Translations under genes and position numbers: made by a program | Notes under the pieces: model-generated | What the model was told of the DNA's origin: nothing | Databases searched by the model: none | The model's input: the letters and a program-made list of their open reading frames with translations, nothing else | Part shown: positions 1 to 7,934 of the stretch, piece by piece | Numbering within the stretch: the stretch's first letter is position 1 | Layout: every line of letters begins with the position of its first letter | Source of the DNA: Chloroflexota bacterium | GTDB lineage: Bacteria > Chloroflexota > Dehalococcoidia > Lucifugimonadales > UBA3495 | NCBI GenBank assembly: GCA_028873965.1 | Contig: JAPPMU010000033.1 | Location: 20,495 to 84,494 of the forward strand | Reading direction: 5' to 3' | Length of the DNA stretch: 64,000 nucleotides

Positions 1-1
1 A

Positions 2-211
2 CAGCTCACGCACTTGCCGCTGGACGCAGTCACCGGGGATGGCGCGGCCGCCGGGTCCAAGTCGGACCGCGCCGGAGAAGCGCCTGAAGATCAATATGGG
101 CAACCCCTGATGGGAATACTGGGTCAGGAACAGGTGAACCCACTTTCGAACTTGCCGATTGAGATCGGCCAACCGAACATCTACTACCTGTATACGGGAT
201 ATGGCCACTAA
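2..211 (+). CDS. 3' end of an unidentified gene (partial)
   Basis: An open frame enters from the left edge and ends with TAA at 209-211, overlapping the ATG of the next gene (201) by 11 bases, as neighbouring operon genes often do. The visible 69 residues are hydrophilic and end in IYYLYTGYGH; I recognise no family. A second frame also enters from the edge and stops at 108-110, and I cannot tell which is the real tail. If the downstream gene belongs to a gliding/ABC-type operon this could be the end of a transporter component, but nothing in the residues shows that. Confidence 0.3.
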   Translation, partial: QLTHLPLDAVTGDGAAAGSKSDRAGEAPEDQYGQPLMGILGQEQVNPLSNLPIEIGQPNIYYLYTGYGH

Positions 212-1529
212 ACTCGCGGGGACATTGATCCTCTTGGTGGTCTTCGTCGGCGTGGCGTTCGCCGCCGCCTATCTGTTTTTCTATCGGGGTACCTACGCGG
301 GCCCGCCCAGTGCGCAGGTGGAATACCGGTCGCCGGGCGTTGCCAGCGCTAACGACGGTACGCAATGGACACCCTCCGTCGGTGAACGTGCGGGTGGCCT
401 GGTGCTGCTTGACACCCTCCACAGCAACGGGTTCTCATCGCGAGAGATCCTGACCCTGCGCACCCGTATCGTCGCCCAGGGGTACGACCTGGAGCTGCTG
501 GGCAATTTCGCGCGGGCGTCGGAATCGGACCGCCGGGCTGAGTTGGCAGAAAAGTTGCGCCAGGCGGACAGCCTGGTGGTCATAACCCCGCTGGTGGCCT
601 ACTCCGCCGGCGAGGTTGACCTGATCGAGGCTTTTGTGCGCAAGGGCGGCAAGCTGGTGATGGTCTCCGACCCCGGCCGCCGCGACCAGATGAACACCCT
701 GGCCCAGCGGTTCGGCGTGCAATTCCGGCCCGACTACCTGTACAACCAGGTGGAGAACGACCAGAACTTCCAGAACATATTCGTGCGTGATTTCCGCCCG
801 GACGAGTTGACCGCCGGTTTGGATACCGTCGTGCTGTTTACCGCCGGGTCGATCACCTCCTCCGGGCCCGGCTTGGCCGTGGCGGACGCCGGCACCGAGT
901 CCGCGGTGGCCGAAAACAACGGCGATCTCTACGTGATGGCCCGGGCCGCCGACCGGAACGTCCTGGCCATTTCCGATTTCACCTTCATGATTCCGCCCTA
1001 CGATTCCACCCTGGACAACGACCGTTTGCTGTCCAACATCATCGACTTTGCCACCACCAGCGACCGCGTTTTCGACCTGGCAGACTTTCCGCACTTCTAT
1101 CAAACCGGCCCCGATGACGGCGTACAGGTCCTGCTGGGCCGGCCCGACCTGCTCGGCAGCGGCGCGAAGCTCAAGGACGGCCTGGAGGACTACGGCATCT
1201 CCGCCGACATCCGGGGAACCGAAGACGTGAGCCGGGACACGGTGTTCCTCGGCCTGCACGACGATGCGCTACAGGTGCGGCAGTACCTCCAGGCTGCTGG
1301 GGTTCGGGTCGACGATGCGGTGAGCATGCCCTTCGGCTTGGAACTGGACCCGGACGGCACGGCGGTGACGGTGCTGGACCGTGAAGGTGGGCGGCACGTG
1401 TTGATTCTGCTGGGCGACACCCCGGCCGCCTTGGACCGGGCCGTAACCCGGCTGTTGAGCGGCGGGTTCAGGTCGGATCTAGTCAGCGAAGTAACGGGTG
1501 TAAGCGTTTCGGCGGGAGCGAGTAAGTAG
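201..1529 (+). CDS. DUF4350-like single-pass membrane protein
   Basis: A 442-residue protein with one N-terminal membrane segment (about residues 4-27, hydrophobic then FFYRG) followed by a large extracytoplasmic part. The region around residues 115-165 (ADSLVVITPLVAYSAGEVDLIEAFVRKGG and KLVMVSDPGRR) matches the pattern of DUF4350/GldG-like domains, in which a Rossmann-type fold ends in 'GG-K-LVMVSDP'. These proteins usually accompany ABC-2 permeases or MoxR ATPases; their biochemical role is not established. I chose ATG 201 rather than the in-frame start at 159 because 201 places the membrane helix at the N terminus. The next gene begins 3 bases after the stop, so the two are probably co-transcribed. 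Confidence 0.6.
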   Translation: MATKLAGTLILLVVFVGVAFAAAYLFFYRGTYAGPPSAQVEYRSPGVASANDGTQWTPSVGERAGGLVLLDTLHSNGFSSREILTLRTRIVAQGYDLELLGNFARASESDRRAELAEKLRQADSLVVITPLVAYSAGEVDLIEAFVRKGGKLVMVSDPGRRDQMNTLAQRFGVQFRPDYLYNQVENDQNFQNIFVRDFRPDELTAGLDTVVLFTAGSITSSGPGLAVADAGTESAVAENNGDLYVMARAADRNVLAISDFTFMIPPYDSTLDNDRLLSNIIDFATTSDRVFDLADFPHFYQTGPDDGVQVLLGRPDLLGSGAKLKDGLEDYGISADIRGTEDVSRDTVFLGLHDDALQVRQYLQAAGVRVDDAVSMPFGLELDPDGTAVTVLDREGGRHVLILLGDTPAALDRAVTRLLSGGFRSDLVSEVTGVSVSAGASK

Positions 1530-1532
1530 TTC

Positions 1533-2915
1533 ATGAAAACCATATCCACACGGCTGGTTCTGCTCGTTCCGGCTTTGGCATTGTTCGCGATGATCGCCTG
1601 CACCGCCCCGGCGGCCCAGGAACCGGAGCCTGCTGCCCCAAGCTCCGCTCCCGAGGCGATGGCTACCCGGGCTCCTGCCATTCCACCTCCTCCGCTGGCC
1701 GACTTCAGCGAACAGCGCGCGAGCATCGACGAGGCGTGGAACCAGGTGCACGACGACTTCGACCGGTGGCGCGCCGACCTGACGATGTGCCATCCCACCG
1801 CCATGACCGAGGCCCTGGGCGAGTTCGCCATCGAGTTCAACAGCGTCACCGAGGCGGCGCGGGGCCTCACCCGCACCAAGACCACCGGGGAATTCACCAA
1901 CAAGCTGATCACGGCTGCCGAAGCAGAGGAGACCGCCTTCCGGCAGCTCCGTGACCGCTGGCAGCCTGGAAACGTCTCCCTGTTCGAAAACGTTGAGCAG
2001 CAGCGGAACCTGGCGTCCCAAGCGCAGCGCGGGGCCAAGGACATGGCCCTGGAACTGCGGGCGGCGTTGGAAGAGACCGCAGACCCGGAAGAAATCGCTG
2101 CCTTCACCGAGGCGTTTGAAGCCATTACAAAGGACTGGGAGGAGGTCCACGCGGAGTATGACAAGCTGGGCGACGGGGCCGATGATGCGGAAGTTTCCGA
2201 CGTTATTGATGGCCTCAAGGCGCTGACCAAAAAAATGGAGGCAATTGCCGCCGCCGTTGACGAATTGCCGTCCCTGAAGGGCGGGAAGGACGCGATCAAG
2301 GCGCTGGAGAAGGCGGCTCAAGCCGAGGTGGATGCGTTCAGCGCTGCTGCCGAGAGTTCAACCGGGGAAGAAGAAAAGGAAGAGACAGAAGGGGAGGATA
2401 AGGACGAGGACGCTGCCAAGCTGCCCGACTTCAAGGACATCGACGCCAGCGTCAAGACCAGCGAGGAGGCATTGGAGGCCCTGTCCGACGTGCTCGACGA
2501 TCTATCCGTCGAGGACACCGCCGACGCTCTGGCCGACATCACCCTCTTTGAGCTTGAGTACGACCGGCTGTTGCAGACGTGGGACCGGTTCCACTCTGAC
2601 TACAACGCCTGGCGGGGCGACGATGGCGGATGCGACCGGCTCGAGGTTCTGGAATCGCTGACCGAGTTCAGCGCCAACGTGGACGCCGTCGGCGACAGCG
2701 TGCGCAGCCTCCCCAAGTCCGGCTATCTGGAACCCGTCCATCGCTTGCTGGCGGAAGCCATCGAAGGCGAGGAACAGGCATTCCGGAGCCTGCGCGACAC
2801 CTGGCAGCCGTTCACCCTCGATGCTCTGCGGGCCGTCGACCGGGCGCGCATCACGAGCGACACCCGCCGCAGCGACGCGGACATCATCATCGCGGAGCTG
2901 GAAAACCGCTTCTGA
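1533..2915 (+). CDS. Predicted lipoprotein with three internal helical repeats
   Basis: A 460-residue protein with a signal peptide (residues 1-22) and a candidate lipobox ending at Cys23 (AMIAC), so it is probably lipid-anchored outside the membrane. A Pro/Ala-rich spacer follows. Two clear repeats lie at about residues 66-165 and 340-440: AWNQVHDDFDRWR pairs with TWDRFHSDYNAWR, and AFRQLRDRWQP with AFRSLRDTWQP. A weaker third copy (about 200-275) starts DWEEVHAEYD and contains AEVDAFSAAAE. A very acidic linker (about 275-295) separates copies two and three. Function unknown; all-helical repeats suggest a binding or scaffold role. It lies 3 bases after the membrane protein and is followed by a terminator. 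Confidence 0.6.
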   Translation: MKTISTRLVLLVPALALFAMIACTAPAAQEPEPAAPSSAPEAMATRAPAIPPPPLADFSEQRASIDEAWNQVHDDFDRWRADLTMCHPTAMTEALGEFAIEFNSVTEAARGLTRTKTTGEFTNKLITAAEAEETAFRQLRDRWQPGNVSLFENVEQQRNLASQAQRGAKDMALELRAALEETADPEEIAAFTEAFEAITKDWEEVHAEYDKLGDGADDAEVSDVIDGLKALTKKMEAIAAAVDELPSLKGGKDAIKALEKAAQAEVDAFSAAAESSTGEEEKEETEGEDKDEDAAKLPDFKDIDASVKTSEEALEALSDVLDDLSVEDTADALADITLFELEYDRLLQTWDRFHSDYNAWRGDDGGCDRLEVLESLTEFSANVDAVGDSVRSLPKSGYLEPVHRLLAEAIEGEEQAFRSLRDTWQPFTLDALRAVDRARITSDTRRSDADIIIAELENRF

Positions 2916-2964
2916 GCATGACCCTGGTGGCTGACGGCCGCGCCTCCACACCCCGGTCCACGAG

Positions 2965-3003
2965 CGGACGGCGACCCCAGGCGGAATGCCGTCCGTCTTT
3001 TAT
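2965..3003 (+). terminator. Rho-independent terminator
   Basis: An 8-bp perfect stem, CGGACGGC (2965-2972) with GCCGTCCG (2988-2995), is followed at once by TCTTTT. It lies 50 bases after the lipoprotein stop and ends the two- or three-gene transcript. Confidence 0.75.
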
Positions 3004-3047
3004 CGTCAGCGTCGCTTGAACGTCGTGGTTGGGCAACGGCGCGGTGC

Positions 3048-3053
3048 TATAAT
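3048..3053 (+). promoter_or_regulatory. -10 box of the luciferase-like gene
   Basis: TATAAT preceded by TGC (extended -10, TG-N-TATAAT) sits 33 bases before the ATG at 3086. No convincing -35 lies 16-18 bases upstream, which is acceptable for an extended -10 promoter. Confidence 0.55.
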
Positions 3054-3085
3054 CCCCGAACTCCCAATGCTGTTACGGTGCGACC

Positions 3086-4141
3086 ATGCGCTTCGGCCAT
3101 TTCTTCTACCCCATGAAATTCGACGATTCGCAGGACGACGTTGCGATACGGGAATGTCTGGATGAGGCAATATTAGTCGAACAGCTGGGGTACGACGCCA
3201 TCTGGTTCGCGGAGCACTACTTCACCGGCGAGTGCGTGTACGGCGACCCGCTGGTGTTCGCCGGCGCGGTGGCCGTCAAGACCAGCCGGGTCCTGCTGGG
3301 CTTCGGCATCATCGAGCTGCCCCTGCACAACCCGGTGCGAGTGGCGATGCAGACCGCCTTGCTGGACAACCTGAGCCAGGGCCGGCTGGTGGTGGGAACC
3401 GCCAAAGGCTCCAACTACAACGCTTTCGAGTACATCGGCTTCGGCACCGATCCGGCGATTGGAGGGGCCCAGATGGAAGAGGCCGAGAAACTGATGGTCA
3501 CGGCGTGGACGCAGGATGAAGTCCACTTCCAGGGCGAGCATTACCAGGTGGCGTTCCCGTCGGTGCGGCCCAGGCCCTACCAGAAACCTCATCCGCCGCT
3601 GGCGCGCGCCTGCATCAACCGCGAATCGATCATGGAGATGGCGCGCATCGGACGGCCGATCCTGCTGCGCGGCCGATCCACCAACAGCACCGCCGCCGAC
3701 ATCGCCCTCTACCGCGACACCATGGCCGAATCGGGGTTCAGCGATGAGGCCATCGAGCGCAACCTGGATCAGATCTGGGTGTGGCGTGAGATGCACGTGG
3801 CCGAAAGCGATGACCGGGCCCTGGACGAGTTCATTCCGGCCAACTACGAGGCGTTCTCGACTATCCAGGCGTACCGGGACGAATGGAACCCGAAGGAATT
3901 CCCCATGTCCCGGCAGGTCCCGCCAACGCCCAGGGAGGGGTACGCCGAGCATCCGGATCCGGACGCGGCGGAAAACCTGGTGGGCAGCCCGCGCCGCGTG
4001 GCCGAGCAGATCGCCCTGATGCGCGACGCCGGCATCCGGAACCTGATGCTGACCAACCGGGGGCTGATGTCTCCAGATGCCACACAGCGTTCGCTCAAGC
4101 TACTGGCCGAGCAGGTGATGCCCAAGTTTCGGGACAGTTGA
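3086..4141 (+). CDS. LLM-class flavin-dependent oxidoreductase
   Basis: A 351-residue member of the bacterial luciferase-like monooxygenase superfamily, a flavin-dependent TIM barrel. The start MRFGHFFYPMKFD, the AIWFAEHYFTG motif (about residues 40-50), a strand-loop pattern ending GFGIIELPLHNPVRVA, and DNLSQGRLVVGTAKG (about 95-110) are typical. The C-terminal part has the usual GSPRRVAEQIALMRDAGIRN element that closes the barrel. It uses FMNH2 or F420; the sequence does not decide which, and the substrate is unknown. It has its own promoter and is followed 76 bases later by a RidA-like gene on the same strand, so the two may be co-expressed. Confidence 0.85.
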   Translation: MRFGHFFYPMKFDDSQDDVAIRECLDEAILVEQLGYDAIWFAEHYFTGECVYGDPLVFAGAVAVKTSRVLLGFGIIELPLHNPVRVAMQTALLDNLSQGRLVVGTAKGSNYNAFEYIGFGTDPAIGGAQMEEAEKLMVTAWTQDEVHFQGEHYQVAFPSVRPRPYQKPHPPLARACINRESIMEMARIGRPILLRGRSTNSTAADIALYRDTMAESGFSDEAIERNLDQIWVWREMHVAESDDRALDEFIPANYEAFSTIQAYRDEWNPKEFPMSRQVPPTPREGYAEHPDPDAAENLVGSPRRVAEQIALMRDAGIRNLMLTNRGLMSPDATQRSLKLLAEQVMPKFRDS

Positions 4142-4217
4142 AGCAGGAGCCAGCCCGCGGCATCCGCCTACGATTGGGCGCATGACGGCTCACGAATTAC
4201 GATGGGAGGCTAGCGCC

Positions 4218-4607
4218 ATGGAAAAGATCAGGAACAACCACCCCGACATCGCCCCGTCGGGTTCGTCCTTCAGCCGGACGGTTCGCGCCGGCAACTGGCT
4301 GTTCATCGCCGGCTGCACGGCCCGGGGCACCGAAGCCCAGGGCAAGTCTCTGATGGAGCAAACCCGCGTGACCCTGGACCGGATAGCGCAGATCGTGCGC
4401 GCCGAGGGCGGGCAGCCGTCGGATATCGTGAAGATCACGACCTTTGTCACCAGCATCCCGGCCTGGCGCGAGGCACGCGAGACCCAGGAGGCGCTGTGGG
4501 CCGAATTCTTCGAGGGCGCCTACCCGGCCAACACCCTGATCGAGATCACGGGGCTGGCCGAGGCCGGCCTGGACGTGGAGATCGAGGCAACGGCCGAGAT
4601 CAGCTGA
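4218..4607 (+). CDS. RidA/YjgF-family protein lacking the deaminase arginine
   Basis: A 129-residue Rid-family protein. RidA-type members hydrolyse reactive enamine/imine intermediates as trimers. Family landmarks are the SGSSFS start, FIAGCTA, the LDRIAQIVRAEGG helix and the VEIEATAEI C terminus. ATG 4218 was chosen over an in-frame start at 4182 because GGGAGG lies 8 bases before it. At the position of the RidA catalytic Arg (Arg105 in E. coli, in a 'P-x-R' motif) this protein has Asn105 (YPANT). It therefore probably belongs to one of the Rid subfamilies without imine deaminase activity. It converges with trpG. Confidence 0.8.
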   Translation: MEKIRNNHPDIAPSGSSFSRTVRAGNWLFIAGCTARGTEAQGKSLMEQTRVTLDRIAQIVRAEGGQPSDIVKITTFVTSIPAWREARETQEALWAEFFEGAYPANTLIEITGLAEAGLDVEIEATAEIS

Positions 4608-4627
4608 TAGCGGTTCGAACCCACCGC

Positions 4628-5215
4628 TCACGTGGGACGGTGGAACACCTCCACCTGCCGCAGGTAGTTGCGCAGCAGGTCGTGGCCGACGACGGTCAGG
4701 ATCGACTCGGGGTGGAACTGCACGCCCTCCACGGGCAGCTCCTTGTGGCGCACGCCCATGATGAGGCCGTTGTCGGTCCATGCCGTCACTTCCAGGAAGT
4801 CGGGCACAGTCTCGGGATAGATGACCAGGCTGTGGTAGCGGATGCCCTCGAACGGGTTGGGCAGGCCGGCGAAAACCCCCTTGCCATCGTGGTGGATCAT
4901 CGAGGTTTTGCCGTGGCGAATCTCGCCGGCGCGGTCCACAGTTGCGCCGTAGGCGTCGCCGATGCACTGGTGGCCCAGGCATACGCCCAGCACCGGCAGT
5001 TTGGGGCCGAAGTGCCGGATAACGTCGTTGGAGATCCCGGCCTCACGGGGTGTGCAGGGCCCCGGCGACACCACGATGCCCTCGGGCTGCATGGCCTCGA
5101 TGTCCTCGATGGAGGTCTTGTCGTTGCGCACCACCTCAACCTCGGCGCCCAGCTCGCACAGGTACTGGTAGAGGTTGTAGGTGAAGCTGTCGTAGTTGTC
5201 GATGAGTAGCAGCAT
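4628..5215 (-). CDS. trpG: Anthranilate synthase component II (glutamine amidotransferase)
   Basis: A 195-residue class I glutamine amidotransferase. It releases ammonia from glutamine for anthranilate synthesis by TrpE, the first committed step of tryptophan biosynthesis. The start LLLIDNYDSFTYNL, the oxyanion SPGPCTP motif and the nucleophile Cys79 in GVCLGHQ are visible. The remaining triad residues are His168 and Glu170 in FHPES. Length is normal. It is the last gene of a minus-strand group starting with trpE, but is separated from trpE by two unrelated genes. A similar amidotransferase, PabA, serves folate synthesis and can be bifunctional, so dual use is possible. Confidence 0.93.
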   Translation of the reverse strand: MLLLIDNYDSFTYNLYQYLCELGAEVEVVRNDKTSIEDIEAMQPEGIVVSPGPCTPREAGISNDVIRHFGPKLPVLGVCLGHQCIGDAYGATVDRAGEIRHGKTSMIHHDGKGVFAGLPNPFEGIRYHSLVIYPETVPDFLEVTAWTDNGLIMGVRHKELPVEGVQFHPESILTVVGHDLLRNYLRQVEVFHRPT

Positions 5216-5236
5216 GGATCGGCTCTCTGGATTTCG

Positions 5237-5257
5237 GCCCCGTATCGAGTACGGGGC
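5237..5257. repeat. Solitary REP-like hairpin between VOC gene and trpG
   Basis: A perfect 8-bp inverted repeat, GCCCCGTA / TACGGGGC with loop TCGAG, lies in the 72-bp gap before trpG. It resembles the GCCCCGCACTTGATGCGGGG hairpin inside the larger repeats at 37.6, 39.4 and 52.0 kb, so it is probably a remnant of that family. No T-tract follows on either strand, so it is unlikely to be an intrinsic terminator. Confidence 0.5.
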
Positions 5258-5287
5258 GACGTTCTTTCGTCAGAATGACGGTTCGGG

Positions 5288-5728
5288 TCAGTAGAGTTCC
5301 ACCAGTTCCAGCCAGTTGCCGTCCGGGTCCTGGCAGTAGGACGCCTTGCGCACCATGTTGCCGTCGTCGTCGTACATCGGCACCGGCGGCGTGGGGTAAG
5401 TGAGGCCACGGTTGCGGGTGTTCTCGTAGAAGGCGTCGATGTCCTCGACGTAGAAGGCCAGGTGCGCGGCGCGGACGTCGTTCTTGTCGAAATCGGCGTA
5501 CCCACCCTCCGGGTTCATGTACTGGATGAGCTCCAGCTGGTGCCCGTCGCCCATGTCGAAGAACGCGCCCTTGATGTGCGTGTCCGGGAATCCCAGCAGC
5601 GTGGTGGGGAACTCACCGGTGCGCTCGGTGCGCATGGTCAGCGTTAGGCCCAGCACGTCCGAGTAGAAGGCGACGGCGGCCTCCAGGTCCTTGACGATGA
5701 AGCCGGTGTGGAAGAATGATTTGAGCAT
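5288..5728 (-). CDS. VOC-family (glyoxalase/lactoylglutathione lyase-like) protein
   Basis: A 146-residue vicinal-oxygen-chelate protein made of two beta-alpha-beta-beta-beta modules. The start HTGFIVKDLEAAVAFYSDVLGL and the end DPDGNWLELVELY give the metal ligand pattern: an N-terminal His, then an internal His in GDGHQLELIQ, then Glu in the last strand. The family includes glyoxalase I, dioxygenases and resistance proteins; the substrate cannot be read here. ATG 5728 has GGAGG 8 bases upstream, overlapping the stop of the preceding gene. It sits between trpE and trpG, an unusual place for it. Confidence 0.85.
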   Translation of the reverse strand: MLKSFFHTGFIVKDLEAAVAFYSDVLGLTLTMRTERTGEFPTTLLGFPDTHIKGAFFDMGDGHQLELIQYMNPEGGYADFDKNDVRAAHLAFYVEDIDAFYENTRNRGLTYPTPPVPMYDDDGNMVRKASYCQDPDGNWLELVELY

Positions 5729-5738
5729 TGTTGACCTC

Positions 5739-6101
5739 CTATGGGAGCAAAGGTTCCAGGGCTGACATCAATCGCTGAACTTGATTTAAGCCATCACGGA
5801 CCATCTCCTCACGCAACCAACCTTCATAAAAGTTGGTGTGCAACGATGACGCCATTTGAAAATCGCGGCGGATGTTGACGTCGCCTGATTCATTGGTCAG
5901 TAAGGCGGCGGCCTCGAATAGGCTATCGTGGCTGTAGTGCTCCCATCCGCGTTGCTCCGCTATTGCTTTCACCACCGAAGCAGCGGCGCCCCAGCCTTTC
6001 TCAGACGCCTGGCGTAGGTCGCCGTTTTCCAATTCCTTAAAGGCTTGCCGGAGGAAGTCCGATGCTGCCGTTTGGTACTTTAAAACTTGAATGAAACTCA
6101 C
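5739..6101 (-). CDS. PaREP1-like helical (HEPN-fold) protein
   Basis: A 120-residue all-helical protein. The region AASDFLRQAFKELENGDLRQASEKGWGA, a second helix AASVVKAIAEQRGW and an H-S-H-D-S-L motif (HYSHDSLFEAAALL) resemble the PaREP1/HEPN group of small helical proteins, some of which pair with nucleotidyltransferases or act as RNases. No partner nucleotidyltransferase is adjacent. The start is GTG 6101, with AGGA just upstream. It ends 10 bases before the VOC gene and follows trpE by 70 bases, so it should be under the trp T-box if transcription continues. Family assignment is by residue pattern only. Confidence 0.6.
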   Translation of the reverse strand: MSFIQVLKYQTAASDFLRQAFKELENGDLRQASEKGWGAAASVVKAIAEQRGWEHYSHDSLFEAAALLTNESGDVNIRRDFQMASSLHTNFYEGWLREEMVRDGLNQVQRLMSALEPLLP

Positions 6102-6171
6102 TGCATCCTGCTGAATGGTTGCATTTCTGATACTTTTATACCAAAGCTAAGCGCCTAAAAACCAGCGGGTT

Positions 6172-7632
6172 TCAGGCGGCCCCCTCTGCTACGTCGATGG
6201 CGCGCATCATCGCGCCCGACTTGTGGCGAGTCTCCATGTACTCGTCCTCGGCCACGCTGTCGGCAACCACGCCGCCGCCGGCCTGGACGTACATCACGCC
6301 GTCCTTGAAGATGCCGGTGCGCAGGACCAGGGCGGTGTCCATGTTGCCGTTGTAGCTGAAGTAGGCCACCGCGCCGCCGTAGGGGCCGCGCCGCTCCTGC
6401 TCCACCTCGGCGATGATCTCCATGGCGCGGATCTTGGGCGCGCCGGAGACGGTGCCAGCGGGGAAACACGCCCGCAAAGCGTCGTAGGGGGTCATGTCGG
6501 ACCGCAGTTGACCCTCGACGTGGGACACCAGGTGCATGACGTGGGAGAAGCGCTCGACGTCCATGTACTGGGTGACGCTGACGGTGCCGGGTACGCTGAC
6601 CCGTCCGATGTCGTTGCGGCCGAGGTCCAGCAGCATGATGTGTTCGGCCTGCTGCTTTTCGCTGCCCTTGAGTTCCTCCTCCAGGGCGATATCTTCGGCC
6701 GGCGTCTGCCCGCGCGGGCGCGTGCCGGCGATGGGATGCGTGGAGACGGTGCCATCGTGGACGGTGGCCACCGTCTCGATGGCGGCCCCGACAATCTGGA
6801 AGCCGTTCAGGTCCAGGTAGTACATGTAGGGCGACGGGTTGCTGCCGCGCAGGGCGCGGTACACCTGGAACGGATGGGCGTCGGTGTGGCGGCTGAACCG
6901 CTGGGAATTGACCACCTGGATCACGTCGCCGGCGTAGATGTACTCAATGCACTTCTCGATGACGGCTTCGTATTCCGCCACGGTGAAGTTGGATTGAGTT
7001 TCGCTGCCCACTGGCAGCGCCGGCGTCGCCAGCAGTTCCGGCGGGATTTCCAGCGGCCGGGAGAGGCGGTCCACCATGCGCTCAATCTTGGCGGTTGCCG
7101 CATCATAGGCCGCTTCGATGTCGTCACCATCCAGCCGGACGTGGCTGACCACCTTGATGTCGTGGCGCAGGTGGTCGAACACCAGCAGCGTGTCGGTGAA
7201 CATGAAGACCGCCTCGGGCAGGCCCTGGGGGTCGGCCTCCGGCATGGGCACGCGCGGCTCGAAGTAGTGCACCGCGTCGTAGGCGACGTAGCCCACGCCG
7301 CCCCCGTGGAACGGCGGCAGACCCTCTACGGGGATCAGCCGGAAGGTGTCCATTTCCCGCTGCACCAGGGTCAGCGGGTCCACTGTGCCGGATGGCTGAT
7401 CGGCGCCGGTGCTGAACACGTCGTAGGGCTCGGTGCCGATGAAGCTGTAGCGACCGATGCGTTCGCCGCCGGCCACCGATTCCAGCAGGAAGGAGTACGG
7501 CGGGCGCGCCACCTTCAGGTAGGCCGACACGGGAGTTTCCAGGTCGGCGTTGATGGTGCGGTACACGGGGCAGAGGTTCCCCTGTCCGGCCAGGGCGCGA
7601 ACCTGATCAAGAGTGGGATAGTACATTGTCAT
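6172..7632 (-). CDS. trpE: Anthranilate synthase component I
   Basis: A 486-residue chorismate-utilising enzyme that converts chorismate plus ammonia to anthranilate. The N-terminal LLES motif (SFLLESVAGG) is the element that binds tryptophan for feedback inhibition in TrpE. The C-terminal catalytic half has SNPSPYMYYLDL, PIAGTRPRG, LLDLGRNDIGRV and the FPAGTVSGAPKIRAMEII chorismate-binding signature. ATG 7632 is preferred over a TTG at 7668 because 7668 lies on the T-box terminator and GGAAA precedes 7632. Transcription is controlled by a T-box leader with a Trp specifier. PabB is a close relative, but LLES and the T-box argue for TrpE. Confidence 0.95.
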   Translation of the reverse strand: MTMYYPTLDQVRALAGQGNLCPVYRTINADLETPVSAYLKVARPPYSFLLESVAGGERIGRYSFIGTEPYDVFSTGADQPSGTVDPLTLVQREMDTFRLIPVEGLPPFHGGGVGYVAYDAVHYFEPRVPMPEADPQGLPEAVFMFTDTLLVFDHLRHDIKVVSHVRLDGDDIEAAYDAATAKIERMVDRLSRPLEIPPELLATPALPVGSETQSNFTVAEYEAVIEKCIEYIYAGDVIQVVNSQRFSRHTDAHPFQVYRALRGSNPSPYMYYLDLNGFQIVGAAIETVATVHDGTVSTHPIAGTRPRGQTPAEDIALEEELKGSEKQQAEHIMLLDLGRNDIGRVSVPGTVSVTQYMDVERFSHVMHLVSHVEGQLRSDMTPYDALRACFPAGTVSGAPKIRAMEIIAEVEQERRGPYGGAVAYFSYNGNMDTALVLRTGIFKDGVMYVQAGGGVVADSVAEDEYMETRHKSGAMMRAIDVAEGAA

Positions 7633-7671
7633 GTTGTAATTTCCAGATGTGTTGGGCGGCGACGACAAAAC

Positions 7672-7699
7672 AAAAAGCCCGTCCCCTGCGGGACGAGCC
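7672..7699 (-). terminator. T-box regulated terminator before trpE
   Basis: A 9-bp stem, GCTCGTCCC paired with GGGACGGGC around loop GCAG, is followed by TTTTTG. It is the alternative structure to the T-box antiterminator just upstream and ends 40 bases before the trpE ATG. Confidence 0.9.
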
Positions 7700-7910
7700 T
7701 TATGGCCGTGATGCCACCCTGCATACGGTGTTCGATGGGCGTGTAACGCGGCCCATACGGCCCGGCCTACTCAACGTCGCTTCATGTACGGACGGCACTC
7801 TTTCAGCGGGCGGCTCCGGGGTCCATTCACCGCCTGCGCCTGGCGCCGGTTCGCAGCTAACCCGGCTCTCTGGGCCTCGCTGGGCGGTTACTAATCCCCT
7901 TCACGGCAAT
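7672..7910 (-). ncRNA. Tryptophan T-box leader (tRNA-Trp-sensing riboswitch)
   Basis: Read on the minus strand, the leader has GGGGATTAGTAACCGCC, then the stem I element AGAGAGCCGGG...GCTGCGAACCGG, then GTGAATGGACC (7830-7820). The specifier there is TGG (7825-7823), the tryptophan codon. Next comes CGCTGAAAGAGTGCC, then the T-box proper AGGGTGGCATCACGG (7720-7706), and finally a terminator hairpin. The T-box bulge TGGC pairs with a tRNA acceptor end GCCA, i.e. discriminator base G, as expected for bacterial tRNA-Trp. Known mechanism: uncharged tRNA-Trp binds specifier and bulge, stabilises the antiterminator and allows trpE transcription. Confidence 0.93.
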
Positions 7911-7934
7911 TGGGTATTCTGATTTGCGCGGATA

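Noticed and set aside
7632..7668. TTG start at 7668 for trpE
   Set aside because: It lies within the T-box terminator region; ATG 7632 is downstream of the terminator and gives the normal N terminus.
6223..7746. 507-residue ORF on the plus strand opposite trpE
   Set aside because: An antisense shadow in high-GC DNA: Val/His/Gly-rich translation without domains, opposite a well-supported enzyme gene.
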